Source: Allopontixanthobacter sediminis (lineage in GTDB: Bacteria; Pseudomonadota; Alphaproteobacteria; Sphingomonadales; Sphingomonadaceae). Taken from it: 64,000 bases of DNA. The stretch is from positions 558,001 through 622,000 of the forward strand of contig NZ_WTYL01000001.1 of NCBI RefSeq assembly GCF_009828115.1, in the 5' to 3' direction. Position numbers and translations under genes: made by a program. Shown piece by piece: positions 54,744 through 64,000 of the stretch. Position 1 is the stretch's first letter. Every line of letters starts with the position of its first letter. The notes beneath the pieces were generated by a model. The model saw only the letters and a list, made by a program, of their open reading frames with translations. It made no database searches and was not told the DNA's origin.

Positions 54744-56000
54744 GTGAAGCAAACGCCCTTGATCCTGACACCTTTTGAATGGACCATCGCCAAGCGGTAC
54801 ATGATGCCGGGGCGCGGAGAGACCTTTATCGCGCTCGTCGCCGGCATCAGCCTGGCCGCGGTGATGCTGGGTGTGGCCGCGCTGATCATCGTGATGAGCG
54901 TAATGAACGGGTTCCGCGCCGAATTGTTCGACAAGATCGTGGGTCTCAACGGGCACGCGATCGTCCAGGCGTATGGCGGGCGGATCGATAATTGGGAAGA
55001 AGTGCTGCAGGAAGTGCGCGAGACCCCCGGGGTCGTCAGCGCATCGCCCCTGATCGAGGCGCCGACGTTCCTGACCTTCAACGGGCGCAGTGCCGGGGTC
55101 CAGGTGCGCGGGAATACCCAGCAGGATATCGCCGAACTCGCGCCCAATGTCCTGATCGGCAACCTTTCGCGGATTACGCCTGAAAGCGGACGGGTCGCCA
55201 TCGGCGTCCGTCTGGCGGAAAACCTCGGCGCGCGGGTGGGCGATGTGATCACCATCTTCAATGTCCAGGGCCGCCCGACACCGTTCGGGACCGTCCCGCG
55301 CCAGGTCGGGTACGAGGTCGCGGCGATTTTCGAGGTCGGGGTCTTCGATTACGACGAGGCGTTCGTGATCATGCCGATCAAGGACGCGCAGACGCTGATG
55401 CTGACCGGCGATACCATCGGGATGATCGAGGTTACCACGACCGACCCGGACAAGGTGGGTGAGATCCTCGCGCCCGTGAAGGCGAGCCTGGAGGGGCAGG
55501 CGCAGGTTTCGGACTGGAAAACCATCAACGCGTCGCTGTTCGAAGCGCTGGCGGTCGAACGGGTGGCGATGTTCGTCGTCCTGTCGATCATCGTGCTGGT
55601 CGCGGTGTTCAACATTCTCAGTTCGCTGATCATGCTGGTGCGCGCCAAGACGCGGGACATTGCGATCCTGCGGACAATGGGCGCTACCCGCCGGAGCCTG
55701 ATGAAGATATTCGTCACCACCGGCTTCGTGGTGGGCGCGCTGGGCACGGTTGCCGGGATCGCGCTCGGCTTCACCTTCCTGTTCTTCCGCCAATCCATCG
55801 TGCAGGGCATCCAGTTCGTGACCGGCATCGAATTGTGGGACCCCTCGATCCGGTTCCTGTCGGAACTGCCCTCGCGGACCGATCCGTGGGAGGTGCTGAC
55901 GATCAGCGTGCTCGCGCTGGTGCTCAGCTTCCTCGCGACGCTGTACCCCGCGTTGAAGGCGGCGAGTACCGACCCCGTACAGGTGCTGCGTTATGAATGA
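54744..56000 (+). CDS. lolC: Lipoprotein-releasing ABC transporter permease (LolC/LolE type)
   Basis: This permease extracts outer-membrane lipoproteins from the inner membrane and passes them to LolA. The 418-residue protein (GTG start) opens [47 protein letters not shown], the Lol family signature and first helix, followed by a large periplasmic domain (about 55-265) and three C-terminal helices with [26 protein letters not shown]. Only one permease gene is present next to lolD, so it may work as a homodimer as reported for LolF-type systems. It overlaps lolD by eight bases. Confidence 0.93.
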   Translation: MKQTPLILTPFEWTIAKRYMMPGRGETFIALVAGISLAAVMLGVAALIIVMSVMNGFRAELFDKIVGLNGHAIVQAYGGRIDNWEEVLQEVRETPGVVSASPLIEAPTFLTFNGRSAGVQVRGNTQQDIAELAPNVLIGNLSRITPESGRVAIGVRLAENLGARVGDVITIFNVQGRPTPFGTVPRQVGYEVAAIFEVGVFDYDEAFVIMPIKDAQTLMLTGDTIGMIEVTTTDPDKVGEILAPVKASLEGQAQVSDWKTINASLFEALAVERVAMFVVLSIIVLVAVFNILSSLIMLVRAKTRDIAILRTMGATRRSLMKIFVTTGFVVGALGTVAGIALGFTFLFFRQSIVQGIQFVTGIELWDPSIRFLSELPSRTDPWEVLTISVLALVLSFLATLYPALKAASTDPVQVLRYE

Positions 56001-56679
56001 TCCCGTCAACCGGCCGGTGGTGAAACTGACCCGCCTGACCCGTTCGTTCGAACAGGGGGGCGAACGGATCGACGTGCTGCGCGGTGTCGACCTGGAGATC
56101 CAGCCGGGCGAGATCGTGGCGCTGCTCGGCCCGTCCGGTTCGGGCAAATCGACCATGCTGCAGGCGGTCGGCCTGCTCGAAGGCGGGTTTGGCGGCAAGA
56201 TCGAGCTGAGCGGGATCGACGCGACGACGCTGTCCTCCAACGGGCGTACCACCTTGCGGCGTGACCATCTCGGCTTCGTCTATCAGTTCCATCACCTGCT
56301 GCCCGATTTCAACGCGCTCGAGAATGTCGTGTTGCCGCAGATGGTCGCTGGCAAGACTCGCGAAGAAGCGGATATCCGGGCCGCCGAACTGCTTGATGCA
56401 CTTGGTCTCGGCGCGCGCAAGACCCACCGGCCAAGCCAGCTTTCTGGCGGCGAGCAGCAGCGCGTCGCGGTGGCGCGGGCTCTGGCCAACCGGCCCAACC
56501 TGGTGCTGGCAGACGAGCCGACCGGCAACCTCGACGAGAAAACCGCCGACCGTGTGCTCGCCGAGTTTCTCGCTTTGGTGCGGGGCGAGGGCAGTTCTGC
56601 CTTGGTAGCAACGCATAACGAGCGTCTCGCCGCGAAAATGGACCGCGTCTTCCGCCTGCACGAAGGTTTGCTCGAATAA
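55993..56679 (+). CDS. lolD: Lipoprotein-releasing ABC transporter ATPase LolD
   Basis: LolD powers lipoprotein release by ATP hydrolysis. The 228-residue protein has Walker [10 protein letters not shown], the Q-loop [17 protein letters not shown] with the HHLLPDF signature that is typical of LolD, the ABC signature [15 protein letters not shown], Walker [13 protein letters not shown] and the H-loop ATHNERLA. It overlaps the permease gene and forms a two-gene operon. Confidence 0.94.
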   Translation: MNDPVNRPVVKLTRLTRSFEQGGERIDVLRGVDLEIQPGEIVALLGPSGSGKSTMLQAVGLLEGGFGGKIELSGIDATTLSSNGRTTLRRDHLGFVYQFHHLLPDFNALENVVLPQMVAGKTREEADIRAAELLDALGLGARKTHRPSQLSGGEQQRVAVARALANRPNLVLADEPTGNLDEKTADRVLAEFLALVRGEGSSALVATHNERLAAKMDRVFRLHEGLLE

Positions 56680-56727
56680 TCGGACCCAAAATTGCGGCGG
56701 TGCGTTGGCATGGGAAAGGAGATTTCC

Positions 56728-57009
56728 ATGACCGACCACCCCAGCACCTACCACGCCGACCCGGAAAACGTTGGCCGGATCGACTGGGACGACCGCGCCA
56801 GCCTCCACCGCAAGGACGATGGCCACGGCGTGCTGGATAGCGCCAAGGGCCTCCGCCGCGGCACCCTGGCCGAACTGGTCCGCCATGTGCAATTGCTGCC
56901 GGAAGAAGAGCGCCAGAAATACGTCATCCAGAAAGCGGGCGACCACCGCCTCGGCACGGCGGAGATCGAGGCATTGGCCGCGCGGGAGGATTTCCCGCCG
57001 CCCGAATGA
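56728..57009 (+). CDS. Small hypothetical protein, 93 aa
   Basis: ATG at 56728 lies after AAAGGAGA and gives a 93-residue soluble acidic/basic protein (DDRASLHRKDDGHGVLDSAKGLRRGTLAELVRHVQLLPEEERQKYVIQKAGDHRLGTAEIEALAAREDFPPPE). It has no signal, membrane segment or metal motif. The central LAELVRHVQLLPEEERQKYVI is likely helical. I do not recognise a function, although it looks like a conserved small protein of this group. It follows lolD by 48 bases and is probably part of the same transcript or has its own promoter in the gap. Confidence 0.72.
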   Translation: MTDHPSTYHADPENVGRIDWDDRASLHRKDDGHGVLDSAKGLRRGTLAELVRHVQLLPEEERQKYVIQKAGDHRLGTAEIEALAAREDFPPPE

Positions 57010-57086
57010 CCAGCGCAACTATCCCTTGACCGCGCTGTCGGCGAGGCCAAATGTCGGGTCTTTAGCCCGCTTCAGGAACCGACCGC

Positions 57087-57566
57087 ATGACCACAATCGC
57101 AGATTTCACGGCTGAAATGCCCGGCGGCAAGCAGATCGACTTGTCGGAAAAGCTCGGCACGGTGCTGCTGGTGGTCAACACCGCGAGCAAGTGCGGCTAC
57201 ACCCCGCAGTATGACGGCCTGGAAAAAGTGTACCGCAAGTATGCCGACCAAGGCTTCGAAGTGCTGGGTTTCCCGTGCAACCAGTTCGGGGCGCAGGAAC
57301 CAGGCGGCGCGGAAGAAATCGAACAGTTCTGCAAGGTCAATTTCGGCGTCACTTTTCCGCTGATGCAGAAAGTCGATGTCAACGGCCCCGCCGCCAGCCC
57401 GCTGTTCGACTGGATGAAAGCGGAAGCGCCCGGGTTGCTCGGCAGCAAGGCGATCAAGTGGAACTTCACGAAGTTCCTGATCGACCGCGAGGGCAATGTG
57501 GTGAAACGCTATGCCCCGGCGGACCGGCCCGAAGCGATTGCGAAAGATATCGAAAAACTGCTGTAA
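57087..57566 (+). CDS. Glutathione peroxidase (Cys type)
   Basis: The 159-residue protein reduces hydroperoxides; bacterial Cys-type members often use thioredoxin. The peroxidatic Cys36 lies in NTASKCGYTPQY, Gln70 in FGAQEPG and Trp-Asn in KWNFTKFLID complete the tetrad. Cys64 (FPCNQFG) and Cys82 (EQFCKVNFGVTFP) are present; the latter is at the resolving-cysteine position of many of these enzymes. No signal peptide, so it is cytoplasmic. It stands 77 bp after the previous gene. Confidence 0.93.
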   Translation: MTTIADFTAEMPGGKQIDLSEKLGTVLLVVNTASKCGYTPQYDGLEKVYRKYADQGFEVLGFPCNQFGAQEPGGAEEIEQFCKVNFGVTFPLMQKVDVNGPAASPLFDWMKAEAPGLLGSKAIKWNFTKFLIDREGNVVKRYAPADRPEAIAKDIEKLL

Positions 57567-57596
57567 CCTTCCCGCGTCCCGTGCGAACAGGCCCGT

Positions 57597-57938
57597 ATGC
57601 TTGAAACTTTCAACCAGTGGTTCCTGTCGCTCGGCGCCGAATACGGGGTTAATCCCTACATCTTCGGCGCGATTTATGTCGGGGCGATACCGTTTTTCAT
57701 CCTCTCGATCGGATGGCTGGTGCGCAACGCAAGGGTCGGAAAATCGACCTTATTGCCGACGATGTGTGCGGGTTTTTGCTTCGTGTCGGCCTACCTCTAT
57801 CTCGCGGTGGCCGGCCGCAATATTCCCGTCTGGGTGTGGATTTTCCTCGCCGTGCTGATCGTCTACGGCGCGTGGTCGAGTATCCGCGACACGAGGCGGA
57901 AAATCGCCGCCGCCAAGAGCGAGGACGCCGAGGCCTGA
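57597..57938 (+). CDS. Small membrane protein of unknown function, 113 aa
   Basis: ATG at 57597 gives 113 residues with three hydrophobic helices: about 21-42 (PYIFGAIYVGAIPFFILSIGWLV), 53-70 (LLPTMCAGFCFVSAYLYLAV) and 74-92 (IPVWVWIFLAVLIVYGAW), then a basic/acidic tail rich in Lys, Arg, Asp and Glu. I recognise it as a type of conserved hypothetical membrane protein but not a function. It lies between glutathione peroxidase (30 bases upstream) and dnaE. Confidence 0.72.
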   Translation: MLETFNQWFLSLGAEYGVNPYIFGAIYVGAIPFFILSIGWLVRNARVGKSTLLPTMCAGFCFVSAYLYLAVAGRNIPVWVWIFLAVLIVYGAWSSIRDTRRKIAAAKSEDAEA

Positions 57939-58024
57939 CGCATGAGATATCCGGGGTGACGCGGCAGGGGAAATAGCCCGTTCGCTGCTTGGAATTGGAC
58001 GCCGGTTCCACCATAGTAACAACC

Positions 58025-61000
58025 ATGTCCTTCGCCCCGTTTGTACCCCTGCGAGTCATGTCGTCTTATTCGCTGCTCGAAGGGGCGGTGGACCCCAAGG
58101 CGATTGCCAAGCTGGCGAAGGAGCGCGGGTTTCCCGCAATCGCGATATGCGACCGCAACGGCCTGTACGGGGTGGTCGCGTTCGCCTCGGCGTGTCTTGC
58201 GGAAGGCATCCAGCCGATCATCGGCACCTTGCTCGGCATCGCGCGGGATCCAGACGGCAAACAGGTCGATTACCTGCCGCTGTTTGCGCAGGACGAGACG
58301 GGTTATGACAACCTCTGCCACCTTGTCAGCCACGCGCATCTGGGCCGACCGCTGGAATTCGAACCGCATGTCAGCCTCACTGATCTGAACGGGCATACGG
58401 ATGGGCTGATCGCGCTGACCGGCGCGGGCGAAGGCGCCGTTTCAAGGCTGCTTGCGGAAGGCCAGCAAGGCCATGCCGAAGCGATGCTGGAACGCCTGGA
58501 AGCGCTATTCCCCGGGCGCCTCTATGTCGAGCTCGCCCGGCTGAAGGACCCGGTCCAGGACGCCGCAGAAGCCGCACTGATCGACCTCGCCTATGCGCGC
58601 GACCTGCCCTTGGCCGCGACCAACCCGGCCAATTTCGCCGATCCGCATATCCACCCGGCGCATGACGCGATGCTGTGCATTGCCCATTCGACGCATATCG
58701 AGGCGGAGGACCGGCCCCGCTCCAATCCGCAGGCATTCGTCAAATCTTCGCCGATGATGGAGGAGCTGTTTGGCGACCTCCCCGAAGCGACACAGAATAC
58801 CCTGACGATCGCCCGGCGCTGCGCCTTCGCACCGCCCAATCGCGATCCGATCCTGCCCAGTCTCGCGGGCGATCTGGAGGGCGAAGTCAAGCTGCTGGCC
58901 GACGATGCGCGCGCCGGACTGGATGCGCGGCTGGCGCTGTACGGCGAGATGTCGGCGGAAGAACGCAAGGTCTATGACGACCGACTGCAATTCGAAATCG
59001 ACGTCATTACCGGGATGGGTTTCCCCGGTTACTTCCTGATCGTGGCCGATTTCATCAAATGGGCCAAGGAACAGGATATTCCGGTGGGGCCGGGCCGCGG
59101 TTCCGGCGCGGGTTCGGTGGTCGCATGGGCGCTGACCATCACCGATCTCGATCCGATCCGGCTGGGCCTGCTGTTCGAACGGTTTCTCAATCCCGAACGT
59201 GTCTCGATGCCGGATTTCGACATCGATTTCTGCGAAACGCGGCGCGGCGAAGTCATCCGCTATGTGCAGCAGAAATACGGCGCCGATCACGTCGCGCAGA
59301 TCATCACCTTCGGAAAGCTCAAGGCCCGCGCGGTGCTGCGCGACTGCGGGCGCATCCTTCAGATGAGTTATGGTCAGGTCGACCGGCTGTGCAAGATGGT
59401 GCCGAACCATCCGACCGATCCATGGACCCTGCCGCGCACGCTCAATGGTGCCGCCGAATTCCGCCGCGAATACGATAACGAGCCGGACGTGAAGCGACTG
59501 GTCGACCTCGCGATGCAGCTCGAAGGCTTCCCCCGCAACAGTTCCACCCACGCCGCCGGCGTGGTCATCGGCGACCGCCCGCTGGCACAGCTGGTGCCGC
59601 TGTACCGCGATCCCCGGTCCGATATGCCGGTGACCCAGTTCGACATGAAGCATGTCGAAACCAGCGGGTTGGTGAAGTTCGACTTCCTCGGCCTGAAGAC
59701 ACTTTCGGTGCTGCAGAAGGCGGTCAAGCTGCTGGAGAAGCGCGGGATCACCGTCAATCTCGATACGCTGGCGTGGGACGATGCGGCGGTTTACAAACTG
59801 CTCCAGTCGGGCAGCACCGTCGGGGTGTTCCAGCTGGAATCCGAAGGGATGCGGCGGACACTGGCGGCGGTCAAACCAACCAATTTCGGCGACATTATCG
59901 CGCTGGTTTCGCTCTACCGCCCGGGGCCGATGGACAACATCCCGCTGTTCGGCAAACGCAAGAACGGCGAAGTCGAGATCGCCTATCCGCACCCGAAGCT
60001 GGAAGGCATTCTGGCGGAAACCTACGGCATTTTCGTGTACCAGGAACAGGTCATGCAGGCCGCGCAGGTGCTTGCCGGATACTCGCTTGGCGATGCCGAT
60101 TTGCTGCGCCGCGCGATGGGCAAGAAGGTCCAGGCGGAAATGGATGCGCAGCGCCAGCGCTTCGTCGACGGCTGCAAGGAAGTGTCGGCCATCGACGCGC
60201 GACAAGCGAACGAATTGTTCGACTTGATCGACAAGTTCGCAGGCTACGGCTTCAACAAATCCCACGCCGCCGCCTATGCGCTGCTGGCGTACCAGACCGC
60301 GTGGCTGAAGACGCATTATCCGCATGAATTCTATGCCGCGTCGATGTGTTTCGACATGCATCAGTCGGAAAAGCTGGCGATCTTCGTCGATGACATGCGC
60401 CGCGCGGGCTACGCGCTGGAGGGGCCGTGCATCAACCGGTCCGAACCGGAATTCAGCGTCGAGCGGACGGACGATGGCTACGCGGTGCGCTATGCGCTCG
60501 CCGGGATCCGCAACGTCGGCGAAAAGGCGATGGCCGCGATAGTGGCCGAGCGCGAGGCGCATGGCTGGTTCGACGGCCTGCAGGACCTGTTTGAGCGGGT
60601 GCCGCCCGGGTCGATGAACCGCCGCGGGCTGGAAGGCCTCGCCTGCGCAGGCGCGCTCGACAGGCTGGAGCCGAGCCGGGCGAAAGTGTTCGAAAACGCC
60701 GAAATGCTGCTGGCGGTCGCCGACGCGGCGGAGCGGGAACGAAGCAGCGGGCAGGGCGGCCTGTTCGGCGGCGAGGACCACGCGGTCGAACCGATCCGGC
60801 TGGCCGATACCCCCGAATGGTCCCGCGCCGAACGGATGGCGAAGGAACGCGAGAATTTCGGGTTCTATTTCTCCGCCCACCCGGTCGAGCAATACCGCGC
60901 GGTCGCCTCGGCCAACGGCGCGCGCAATTATTCGAGCCTGATGGAAAGCGGCGCTCCCCCCGGCGGCCGTGCACCCGCGGTCATGGCGGCCATGGTGGAA

Positions 61001-61498
61001 GGCGTGAAGCGCGGCAAGACCCGGCGCGGCAAGGATTTCGTGCGGGCGAGCTTCTCCGATCCCTCCGGCCAGTTCGACGCCGCCTGTTTCGAGGATTCGC
61101 TGGTCGAGAACTTCGTTAAATGGGCCGCCGAAGGCACCTGCATCCTGCTCAACGTGGAACTGGATTCGCCGAGCCCGGACGAACCGCCCCGCATCACCAT
61201 CCGCGGCGGCCGGCCTCTGGACGAGGTAAAGGGCGGATCACGCATGGTCCTGACGCTCGATATCCACCGCGCCGAGGTGCTCGACAATCTGAAGCTGGAA
61301 CTGGTGCCCGGCGCGGAGGGGCGCGGCGAGGTGCTGGCGCGGCTACACACCGGCACCGGCGCAGAACCGGTGGTGAGGTTGGGTCGCGATTTCCAGCTCG
61401 ACGGGGAACTTGCCGAACGGCTGGAACAGATCGACGGTATCTCCAACGTCGCGCTTACCTCGCGGCGCGGACCGACGCATTTGCGGCTAGTTGCCTGA
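58025..61498 (+). CDS. dnaE: DNA polymerase III alpha subunit
   Basis: DnaE is the replicative polymerase. The 1157-residue protein begins with a PHP domain (FVPLRVMSSYSLLEGAVDPKAIAKLAKERGFPAIAICDRNGLYG). The polymerase core has GRGSGAGSVVAWAL, the catalytic acidic motif MPDFDIDFCE and TFGKLKARAVLRDCGR, followed by the fingers (FLGLKTLSVLQKA, LYRPGPMDNIPLF, AGYGFNKSHAAAYALLAYQTAWLKTHYP), the helix-hairpin-helix and OB domains. ATG 58025 (MSFAPFVPLRVMSSYSLLEG) is the usual start. The length matches DnaE1 rather than the error-prone DnaE2. Its 3' end overlaps the convergent small gene by 12 bases. Confidence 0.97.
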   Translation: MSFAPFVPLRVMSSYSLLEGAVDPKAIAKLAKERGFPAIAICDRNGLYGVVAFASACLAEGIQPIIGTLLGIARDPDGKQVDYLPLFAQDETGYDNLCHLVSHAHLGRPLEFEPHVSLTDLNGHTDGLIALTGAGEGAVSRLLAEGQQGHAEAMLERLEALFPGRLYVELARLKDPVQDAAEAALIDLAYARDLPLAATNPANFADPHIHPAHDAMLCIAHSTHIEAEDRPRSNPQAFVKSSPMMEELFGDLPEATQNTLTIARRCAFAPPNRDPILPSLAGDLEGEVKLLADDARAGLDARLALYGEMSAEERKVYDDRLQFEIDVITGMGFPGYFLIVADFIKWAKEQDIPVGPGRGSGAGSVVAWALTITDLDPIRLGLLFERFLNPERVSMPDFDIDFCETRRGEVIRYVQQKYGADHVAQIITFGKLKARAVLRDCGRILQMSYGQVDRLCKMVPNHPTDPWTLPRTLNGAAEFRREYDNEPDVKRLVDLAMQLEGFPRNSSTHAAGVVIGDRPLAQLVPLYRDPRSDMPVTQFDMKHVETSGLVKFDFLGLKTLSVLQKAVKLLEKRGITVNLDTLAWDDAAVYKLLQSGSTVGVFQLESEGMRRTLAAVKPTNFGDIIALVSLYRPGPMDNIPLFGKRKNGEVEIAYPHPKLEGILAETYGIFVYQEQVMQAAQVLAGYSLGDADLLRRAMGKKVQAEMDAQRQRFVDGCKEVSAIDARQANELFDLIDKFAGYGFNKSHAAAYALLAYQTAWLKTHYPHEFYAASMCFDMHQSEKLAIFVDDMRRAGYALEGPCINRSEPEFSVERTDDGYAVRYALAGIRNVGEKAMAAIVAEREAHGWFDGLQDLFERVPPGSMNRRGLEGLACAGALDRLEPSRAKVFENAEMLLAVADAAERERSSGQGGLFGGEDHAVEPIRLADTPEWSRAERMAKERENFGFYFSAHPVEQYRAVASANGARNYSSLMESGAPPGGRAPAVMAAMVEGVKRGKTRRGKDFVRASFSDPSGQFDAACFEDSLVENFVKWAAEGTCILLNVELDSPSPDEPPRITIRGGRPLDEVKGGSRMVLTLDIHRAEVLDNLKLELVPGAEGRGEVLARLHTGTGAEPVVRLGRDFQLDGELAERLEQIDGISNVALTSRRGPTHLRLVA

Positions 61499-61840
61499 CT
61501 TTCGCCGCGCGGCAGAACGTCCGGCCCGCGCACCGAAAATCGTCGTCGTCCGGCTGAGCACCAGCAGCAGTGTCGGCACCAGCATGGTGTTCCACAAATC
61601 CTTCCGGGTCGCGTCCCATTGCAAAGGCCCGCCCCGTTCCAGCGCACCCAGCAGGTCCCATGCTTCGCCCATCAGCGCGGCGAGAAGCACGAGGCACCAC
61701 GGCTGCCATTGCCGTGTTTTCCACCGGAAGATCAGGCACGACCCAAGGTACACCGCCAGCGCAACATAGATATGCAGCGCATCCTTGGCGAGGCCGGTGT
61801 GGTCGACGAGGAACAGTTTGAACGCTTCGAATTCGGTCAT
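61487..61840 (-). CDS. Small membrane protein of unknown function, 117 aa
   Basis: ATG at 61840 gives 117 residues: an amphipathic start MTEFEAFKLFLVDHTGLAKDALHIYVALAVYLGSCLIF, then hydrophobic segments (about 22-36, 47-62, 80-95) and a basic tail (RAGRSAARRKSGN). This resembles a conserved small inner-membrane protein of the group but I do not know a function. Its last 12 bases overlap the dnaE end on the opposite strand. It is divergent from the acyl-CoA synthetase gene, so the 77-bp gap must carry both promoters. Confidence 0.68.
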   Translation of the reverse strand: MTEFEAFKLFLVDHTGLAKDALHIYVALAVYLGSCLIFRWKTRQWQPWCLVLLAALMGEAWDLLGALERGGPLQWDATRKDLWNTMLVPTLLLVLSRTTTIFGARAGRSAARRKSGN

Positions 61841-61917
61841 TGCGCCCCTCTGACCATGATTGCCTTGGCGCGCAAGCGCGGGCATGAGTGGCAAAACAGG
61901 ATTTACGGGAGACGGAC

Positions 61918-63528
61918 ATGCAAGCCCTTGGTGCCATGCAGGATTGGGACCTCACGGTCAGCCACCTGATCGATCACGCCGCGCGCGAACACACCAGGCG
62001 CGAAATCGTGACCCATTGGGCGGATGGCAGCGAAACCCGCACCGATTGGGCGGGCATTCGCCGCGATGCGCTGAAGATGACGCAGGCGTTGCGGGCCGCC
62101 GGGATCGGCAAGGGCGACCGTATCGCAACGCTGGCGATGAACCATTCGCGCCACCTGGTGACGTGGTACGGCGCGGTCGGCGTCGGAGGGATCCTGCACA
62201 CGATCAACCCGCGCCTGTTCGACGATCAGCTGGAATACATCGCCAACCATGCCGAGGACCGGGTGCTGCTGTACGACGCGGCGTTCCAGGGCGTGGTCGA
62301 CAAGATGAAGTCCAAATGGACCACCATCGAACATTATATCTGCTTCGACAGCGGCGAACATTCGCCCGCGTTCGAGGACTGGATTGGCCCGTATGACGGC
62401 GACACGAATTGGGCCGAAGTGGACGAACGCGATCCCTGCATGCTGTGTTACACCAGCGGCACTACCGGGCATCCCAAGGGCGTGCTGTACGAACACCGTT
62501 CGACCATGCTCCACGCAATCAGCGGGTTGCAGCCCGCGCTGTTCGATTTCCAGGCGAGCAGCGTGATGCTGCCGGTCGTGCCGATGTTCCATGCCGCCAG
62601 CTGGGGCCTGCCATGGGCCGGGGCGGCGGCGGGGATCAAATTCGTCTATTCCGCGGTCAACGACCCGAAAGTGCTGTGCGACCTGATGGCGCGCGAGGGC
62701 GTGACCCATTCCGCCGGGGTGCCGACCGTTTGGCTCGCGATGTTCCAGCACATGGATGCAACGGGCGAGACCTTGCCCACGCTGAAGCAGGCCATCATCG
62801 GCGGATCGGCCGCACCGCGTTTCATGATCGAACGGCTGATGAAAGCCGGGGTCCGCGTCGCTCACGCCTGGGGCATGACCGAAACCTCGCCGATCGGCAC
62901 GACCGGCGCGGAACCGGCCAATTGGGACGAGCTTTCCTTCGACGAGCAGGTCTCGGTCAAGGCGAAGCAGGGTGTGCCCCCGTTCGGCGTGGAACTGCGC
63001 TGTGTCGATCTCGACGACATGACCACCGTATTGCCGCGCGACGGGGAGACCTCGGGCGCGCTGCAGATCCGCGGTCCGTGGGTAATCAAGCGCTATTTCA
63101 AGGCGGAGGAAGACGCGGTGACGCCTGATGGCTGGTTCGACACCGGCGATGTCGGCATCCTCTATCCGGACGGCACATTACAGCTGACCGACCGGACCAA
63201 GGACGTGATCAAGTCCGGCGGCGAATGGATCAGCTCGGTCGAACTCGAAAACGAGGCCGTGGCGCATCCCGCCGTGGCGGAAGCCGCCGCGATCGGCATG
63301 CCGCACCCGAAATGGGACGAGCGCCCGGTGCTGTTCGTGGTCAAGAAAGGCGGCGCGGAATTATCGGCTGACGAAGTGCTGGAATTCCTGTCCGGCCGGA
63401 TCGCCAAGTGGTGGATGCCCGACGCGGTCGAATTCGTCGACGAAATCCCCCACACCGCGACCGGCAAGATTTCGAAGAAAGACCTGCGCGCGCAGTTCGC
63501 CGATTACGTGCTGGCCGATACGGAATGA
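61918..63528 (+). CDS. Acyl-CoA synthetase (AMP-forming, medium/long chain)
   Basis: The 536-residue enzyme activates a fatty acid to acyl-CoA through an acyl-AMP. Motifs are CYTSGTTGHPKGVLYEHRST (AMP-binding), the WGMTETSPIG core, GWFDTGDVGILYPDGTLQLTDRTKDVIKSGGEWIS (hinge and A8) and the catalytic Lys in TATGKISKK. ATG 61918 follows GGGAGA; an upstream GTG is possible but lacks a ribosome binding site. It fits the group that includes fadD-like enzymes acting in beta-oxidation or PHA feeding. A DUF1330 gene overlaps its end by four bases (ATGA). Confidence 0.92.
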   Translation: MQALGAMQDWDLTVSHLIDHAAREHTRREIVTHWADGSETRTDWAGIRRDALKMTQALRAAGIGKGDRIATLAMNHSRHLVTWYGAVGVGGILHTINPRLFDDQLEYIANHAEDRVLLYDAAFQGVVDKMKSKWTTIEHYICFDSGEHSPAFEDWIGPYDGDTNWAEVDERDPCMLCYTSGTTGHPKGVLYEHRSTMLHAISGLQPALFDFQASSVMLPVVPMFHAASWGLPWAGAAAGIKFVYSAVNDPKVLCDLMAREGVTHSAGVPTVWLAMFQHMDATGETLPTLKQAIIGGSAAPRFMIERLMKAGVRVAHAWGMTETSPIGTTGAEPANWDELSFDEQVSVKAKQGVPPFGVELRCVDLDDMTTVLPRDGETSGALQIRGPWVIKRYFKAEEDAVTPDGWFDTGDVGILYPDGTLQLTDRTKDVIKSGGEWISSVELENEAVAHPAVAEAAAIGMPHPKWDERPVLFVVKKGGAELSADEVLEFLSGRIAKWWMPDAVEFVDEIPHTATGKISKKDLRAQFADYVLADTE

Positions 63529-63953
63529 ACTACCTCAACCCCACGCGCGAGGCGTTCGATTTCTTCAAGTCGCTGCCGCGCGATACTCCGATCAACATGC
63601 TCAATTTGCTGCGCTACCGCGACCGGGCAGAATATCCCGAGGGCCATCCCAGCGCCGCCAAAGGCTGGACCGGGCGTGAGGCCTACGCGGAATACGGGCG
63701 GACCAGCGGCCCGATCTTCAGCCGCGTCGGCGGCACGATAATCTGGCGCGGGGCGTGGGAAGCGATGGTCACCGGCCCGGACGACAAATTGTGGGAGGAC
63801 GCCTTCGTAGCCGCCTATCCGAACGCCGGCGCCTTCCTGGAAATGATCACCGATCCGGAATACCAGAAGGCGGTGGAAAACCGCAGCGCCGCCGTCCTCG
63901 ACAGCCGCCTGATCCGCTTCGCACCTGGCGAAAATGGCGGCGGGTTCAACTAG
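63525..63953 (+). CDS. DUF1330 family protein
   Basis: The 142-residue protein belongs to DUF1330, small alpha+beta (ferredoxin-like) proteins of unknown function. It shows INMLNLLRYRDRAEYPEGHP, GREAYAEYGRTSGPIFSRVGGTIIWRGAWEAMVTGP and the DAFVAAYPNAGAFLEMITDPEYQKAVENRSAAVLDSRLIRF repeat of this fold. It is translationally coupled to the acyl-CoA synthetase gene, which suggests a role in the same lipid pathway (inference). Confidence 0.85.
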   Translation: MNYLNPTREAFDFFKSLPRDTPINMLNLLRYRDRAEYPEGHPSAAKGWTGREAYAEYGRTSGPIFSRVGGTIIWRGAWEAMVTGPDDKLWEDAFVAAYPNAGAFLEMITDPEYQKAVENRSAAVLDSRLIRFAPGENGGGFN

Positions 63954-64000
63954 TTCCTCCGCGGCCCGGGGACATGCTGGCACGGGTAAACGGTCATCCG

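Noticed and set aside
58505-60892. 795-codon minus-strand frame opposite dnaE
   Set aside because: Antisense shadow; composition (many His, Arg, Gln, Gly) is that of a mirrored G+C-rich gene.

Overview
The window is a dense, high-G+C stretch of bacterial chromosome. It looks like an alphaproteobacterium of the order Sphingomonadales, most likely the Erythrobacteraceae (inference from protein character, the DUF2855 and B3-lactamase genes and the alphaproteobacterial forms of ribosomal and cell-envelope proteins; no rRNA is present to confirm it). I see no rRNA, tRNA, CRISPR array, prophage or complete insertion sequence. Almost everything is core or conserved metabolism, with a few patches of palindromic repeats, one gene remnant and one low-G+C pocket.

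Layout. 1-0.8 kb: the 3' end of rimK and a small low-G+C orphan gene behind a perfect inverted repeat. 0.8-4.7 kb: AMP nucleosidase, the rpsF-rpsR-rplI ribosomal operon with a clear terminator, and a DUF808 membrane protein. 4.7-7.1 kb: a divergent Mur ligase / LD-carboxypeptidase pair that fits peptidoglycan recycling. 7.1-11.2 kb: fabD-fabG, dnaN and a DUF2855 protein. 11.2-15.2 kb: a minus-strand phaC-phaZ-ferredoxin reductase operon for polyhydroxyalkanoate turnover. 15.4-21.8 kb: a multidomain cyclic-di-GMP protein, lepA, a decayed stretch with a MarR-like gene, and bamD. 21.9-29.0 kb: recN and ligA (ligA carries an in-frame palindromic element), then a minus-strand operon SDR-B3 metallo-beta-lactamase-prmA-DUF2459. 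29.1-34.0 kb: sdhCDA without sdhB, then a BlaI/M56 regulatory pair behind a perfect paired operator. 34.0-42.1 kb: YpfJ-type peptidase, 3-hydroxybutyrate dehydrogenase, M28 peptidase, guaB-rsmB, a TPR protein, rppH and an esterase. 42.3-47.8 kb: korAB, an EF-hand lipoprotein, a YdjM-like protein, a PAP2 phosphatase. 47.9-54.5 kb: photolyase, cyclopropane-fatty-acid synthase, a serine hydrolase, a PilZ protein, an SDR and purF. 54.7-64 kb: the Lol permease and ATPase, small proteins, glutathione peroxidase, dnaE, and an acyl-CoA synthetase operon.

How the genes fit together. Carbon storage is a theme (class II-like PHA synthase, PHA depolymerase, 3-hydroxybutyrate dehydrogenase, FabD/FabG, an acyl-CoA synthetase). 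Ferredoxin chemistry is another: KorAB would reduce ferredoxin and the FprA-like reductase could pass those electrons to NADP. The envelope is served by BamD, LolCE/LolD, the Mur ligase/LdcA pair, a beta-lactamase and the BlaI/M56 pair.

The most unusual signals are regulatory or structural: the palindromic element inside ligA and its relative that supplies the ligA ribosome binding site; the perfect 15-bp BlaI-type operator pair; a 16-bp motif shared by the bamD and blaI upstream regions; and the hairpin over the start of the 77-residue orphan gene.
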